From NCBI GenBank assembly GCA_964616985.1, contig CAZTVF010000063.1:1-31748 (forward strand): DNA of 31,748 bases, read 5' to 3'. Source of the DNA: CAZTVF01 sp964616985 (GTDB lineage Bacteria; Planctomycetota; Phycisphaerae; SM23-33). Shown here piece by piece: positions 30,146-31,748 of this stretch. The position numbers and the translations under genes are program-made. The notes beneath the pieces are model-generated. The model had not been told where the DNA came from and searched no databases. It saw only the letters and a list, made by a program, of their open reading frames with translations. How positions within the stretch are numbered: the stretch's first letter is position 1; every line of letters starts with the position of its first letter.

Positions 30146-31690
30146 TCACTGTCCCGAATAGAACTGCCGCACATCGGAGGTGAGTTTCTTCAATGAGGGC
30201 ATGTGCGTGTAGATCTGGTGGCCGGCCTCGTAGCGGATCGTCTTGACGTTGCCGCGGAGCTCGGCCGGCAGGCCCAGGTGGCTGTAGGAATACTCCTGCC
30301 CGAAGTAGCCGGTGGCAAGGTCGAAGTAGGCGATGGCGGCAAGGACGCGGAGATTCGTGTTCTTCAGCATCGCCCCCCGAAGGCTGTCGGTGGTGTTGAG
30401 GTAGCCCTGGCCTGAGCCCCAGTTCCAGGCTGCGTGCGTGGCGTTGGACAGGAACTCGTACCGCAGGTCGGAGGCGTATCGCAGCTCGCGGCGGAGGTAA
30501 TCCTGGATGGCGGCCGCGTAGGGGCCGATCACCACGAACAGCGATTCATCGTACTCCAGGAACGACAGCACTGGGTCCGGCGCCGCCCCGGCGATGCGGG
30601 CGTCCAGCACGCCGATCATCTTCTTCTGCTCGGCCAGCAGCTGCTTGGCGAAGACGTGGTTGGGCACGCGAAGGTTCGCGCGGTCGACATACTCCGCGGG
30701 CAGGCCGGTGAAGCGGCTGTAGGCGGCGACGAGCTCCTTCCGCGTGTTGGCATCCAGCGCGTCGCCGCGGGTCAGCGCGGGCAGCAGTTGATCGACCGAC
30801 CACCGCTCGGCCTTGGCCACCGCCGCGGCGAGATCCTTCTGCAGTTCGGCGTCGAGGCGCTTGTGGTACCAGGCGACCGCGGTGTAGCTCGGCACGGCCA
30901 GGGCGTACGCGAGATCGTTGCCGGGGTGAAAGAGGATCGCCTGGAAGTTCAAGGCCGACGACACCATCACCAGGCCGCTGAGGTTCATGCCGTGGCGGTC
31001 CTGAAGGCGCGAGGCGAGCCCCGCCGCCCGCGTGGTGCCGTAGCTTTCGCCGGCGAGGTACTTGGGCGACAGCCAGCGGCTGTTGCGCGAAACGTAGAGG
31101 CGGATGAACTCGCCGACGGACTCGACGTCGCCGTCGACGGTGAAGAATTCCTTGGGGTCCACGCCCGTCGCGGCCACGCTGTAGCCCGAGCCCACGGGGT
31201 CGATGAAGACCAGGTCGGTGAAGTCCAGCCAGGTGTACTCGTTGTCGACGATCTCGAACGTCTTGGGCACAACGGTGCCTTCCTGCGGCATGACGACGCG
31301 TCGCGGCCCCATCGCCCCCAGGTGCAGCCACTGCGAGGCGGCCCCGGGCCCGCCGTTGAACGAGAAGGTGACGGGCCTGACGGCGGCGTCCTGGCCGTCG
31401 CGGGTGTAGGCGGTGAAGAAGATGTCGGCCTTGTCCTTGCCGGCGGCATCACGGATTCGCAGGTAGCCCGCGGTGGCGGTGTAATCGATGGTCTTGCCAT
31501 CGGGAAGCTTCAGCGTGTGACGCGTGACCGACAGCGGCCCCGACTGCACTTCCTCCGCCTGCGGGGGCGCGATGCGGGTGGCCGGCATCGTGGCGCCCGG
31601 CTGGGACGCCGCCGGCGGCGCCGGCGTCTGGGCCAGGCAGCAGAACGCCAGGAGGAGAGACGGGCATAGAACGGCGATCAATCGGTTCAT
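30146..31690 (-). CDS. Secreted S10-family serine carboxypeptidase-like peptidase
   Basis: This is a 514-residue protein with a signal peptide (LIAVLCPSLLLAFCCLA, cleavage near residue 20) and a short Pro/Ala/Thr-rich spacer. The alpha/beta-hydrolase domain shows the S10 motifs in order: FSFNGGPGAASQWLHLGAMG (oxyanion region, N112), FIDPVGSGYSVAA, LAGESYGTTRAAGLA with nucleophile S216, IAYFDLATGYFG with D457, and RYEAGHQIYTHMP with H491. All three catalytic residues appear to be present. S10 enzymes remove C-terminal residues from peptides, usually at acid pH; this one probably acts in the periplasm. The ribosome binding site is weak and the upstream 58 bases to the window edge show nothing clear. 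An 88-bp gap, with no strong terminator, separates it from the TIM-barrel cassette. Confidence 0.88.
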   Translation of the reverse strand: MNRLIAVLCPSLLLAFCCLAQTPAPPAASQPGATMPATRIAPPQAEEVQSGPLSVTRHTLKLPDGKTIDYTATAGYLRIRDAAGKDKADIFFTAYTRDGQDAAVRPVTFSFNGGPGAASQWLHLGAMGPRRVVMPQEGTVVPKTFEIVDNEYTWLDFTDLVFIDPVGSGYSVAATGVDPKEFFTVDGDVESVGEFIRLYVSRNSRWLSPKYLAGESYGTTRAAGLASRLQDRHGMNLSGLVMVSSALNFQAILFHPGNDLAYALAVPSYTAVAWYHKRLDAELQKDLAAAVAKAERWSVDQLLPALTRGDALDANTRKELVAAYSRFTGLPAEYVDRANLRVPNHVFAKQLLAEQKKMIGVLDARIAGAAPDPVLSFLEYDESLFVVIGPYAAAIQDYLRRELRYASDLRYEFLSNATHAAWNWGSGQGYLNTTDSLRGAMLKNTNLRVLAAIAYFDLATGYFGQEYSYSHLGLPAELRGNVKTIRYEAGHQIYTHMPSLKKLTSDVRQFYSGQ

Positions 31691-31748
31691 GTGTGCTCTG
31701 TAGAAAACTCATGCCGCGGCGGCCATGGATGGTTGGACGTGCGCGTAG

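Overview
The window is about 31.7 kb of GC-rich bacterial DNA. Several things suggest a planctomycete of the Phycisphaerae type: an ExbB/ExbD operon with a DUF4159 protein and giant TPR proteins, families I associate with Planctomycetota (uroporphyrinogen-decarboxylase-like enzymes, a large ADP-ribosylglycohydrolase, a CBM9/GH123-like secreted protein), and intergenic spaces filled with palindromic repeats. This placement is inferred from gene content and repeat style, not from a marker gene. I see no tRNA, rRNA, CRISPR array or intact transposase gene.

Layout. Positions 1-1108 hold a small LsrG-like monooxygenase (minus strand) and a cluster of inverted-repeat elements, including one MITE-like unit with terminal inverted repeats and a flanking direct duplication. 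A YdjM/DUF457-type membrane hydrolase (1109-2323, plus) follows and carries an in-frame repeat insertion. Positions 2476-18130 form one minus-strand operon of eight tightly packed genes. In transcription order they are: a 2690-residue secreted solenoid/beta-repeat/TPR protein, two further secreted TPR proteins, ExbB, two different ExbD proteins, a short TonB-like membrane anchor, and a five-TM protein ending in DUF4159. Positions 18131-18715 hold the operon leader, a candidate promoter and two more repeat elements.

Positions 18716-30057 hold an AzoR-type reductase, a divergent URO-D-like gene, a secreted CBM9 plus GH123-like protein, a second URO-D-family gene with a truncated third copy overlapping its end, and, convergent to these, a three-gene cassette (TIM-barrel-like protein, ADP-ribosylglycohydrolase, unknown protein). 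A secreted S10 serine carboxypeptidase-like protein (30146-31690, minus) closes the window.

How the parts fit. The best candidate for an undescribed system is the eight-gene operon. It encodes a complete proton-driven motor (ExbB with two ExbD) but no TonB C-terminal domain, Pal, TolB or outer-membrane receptor. The likely force-transducing partners are the 131-residue anchor and the DUF4159 protein, whose fifth membrane helix shows the Ser-x3-His spacing of TonB. The giant protein and the 765-residue TPR protein share a beta-repeat with the core SSGD...ET..HtGvF.G...GD....Y.D, which suggests that they are built to act together in the periplasm or at the cell surface. This is inference from co-location and sequence pattern. 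The right-hand half looks like an accessory carbohydrate or small-molecule utilisation region whose substrate cannot be read from sequence alone.
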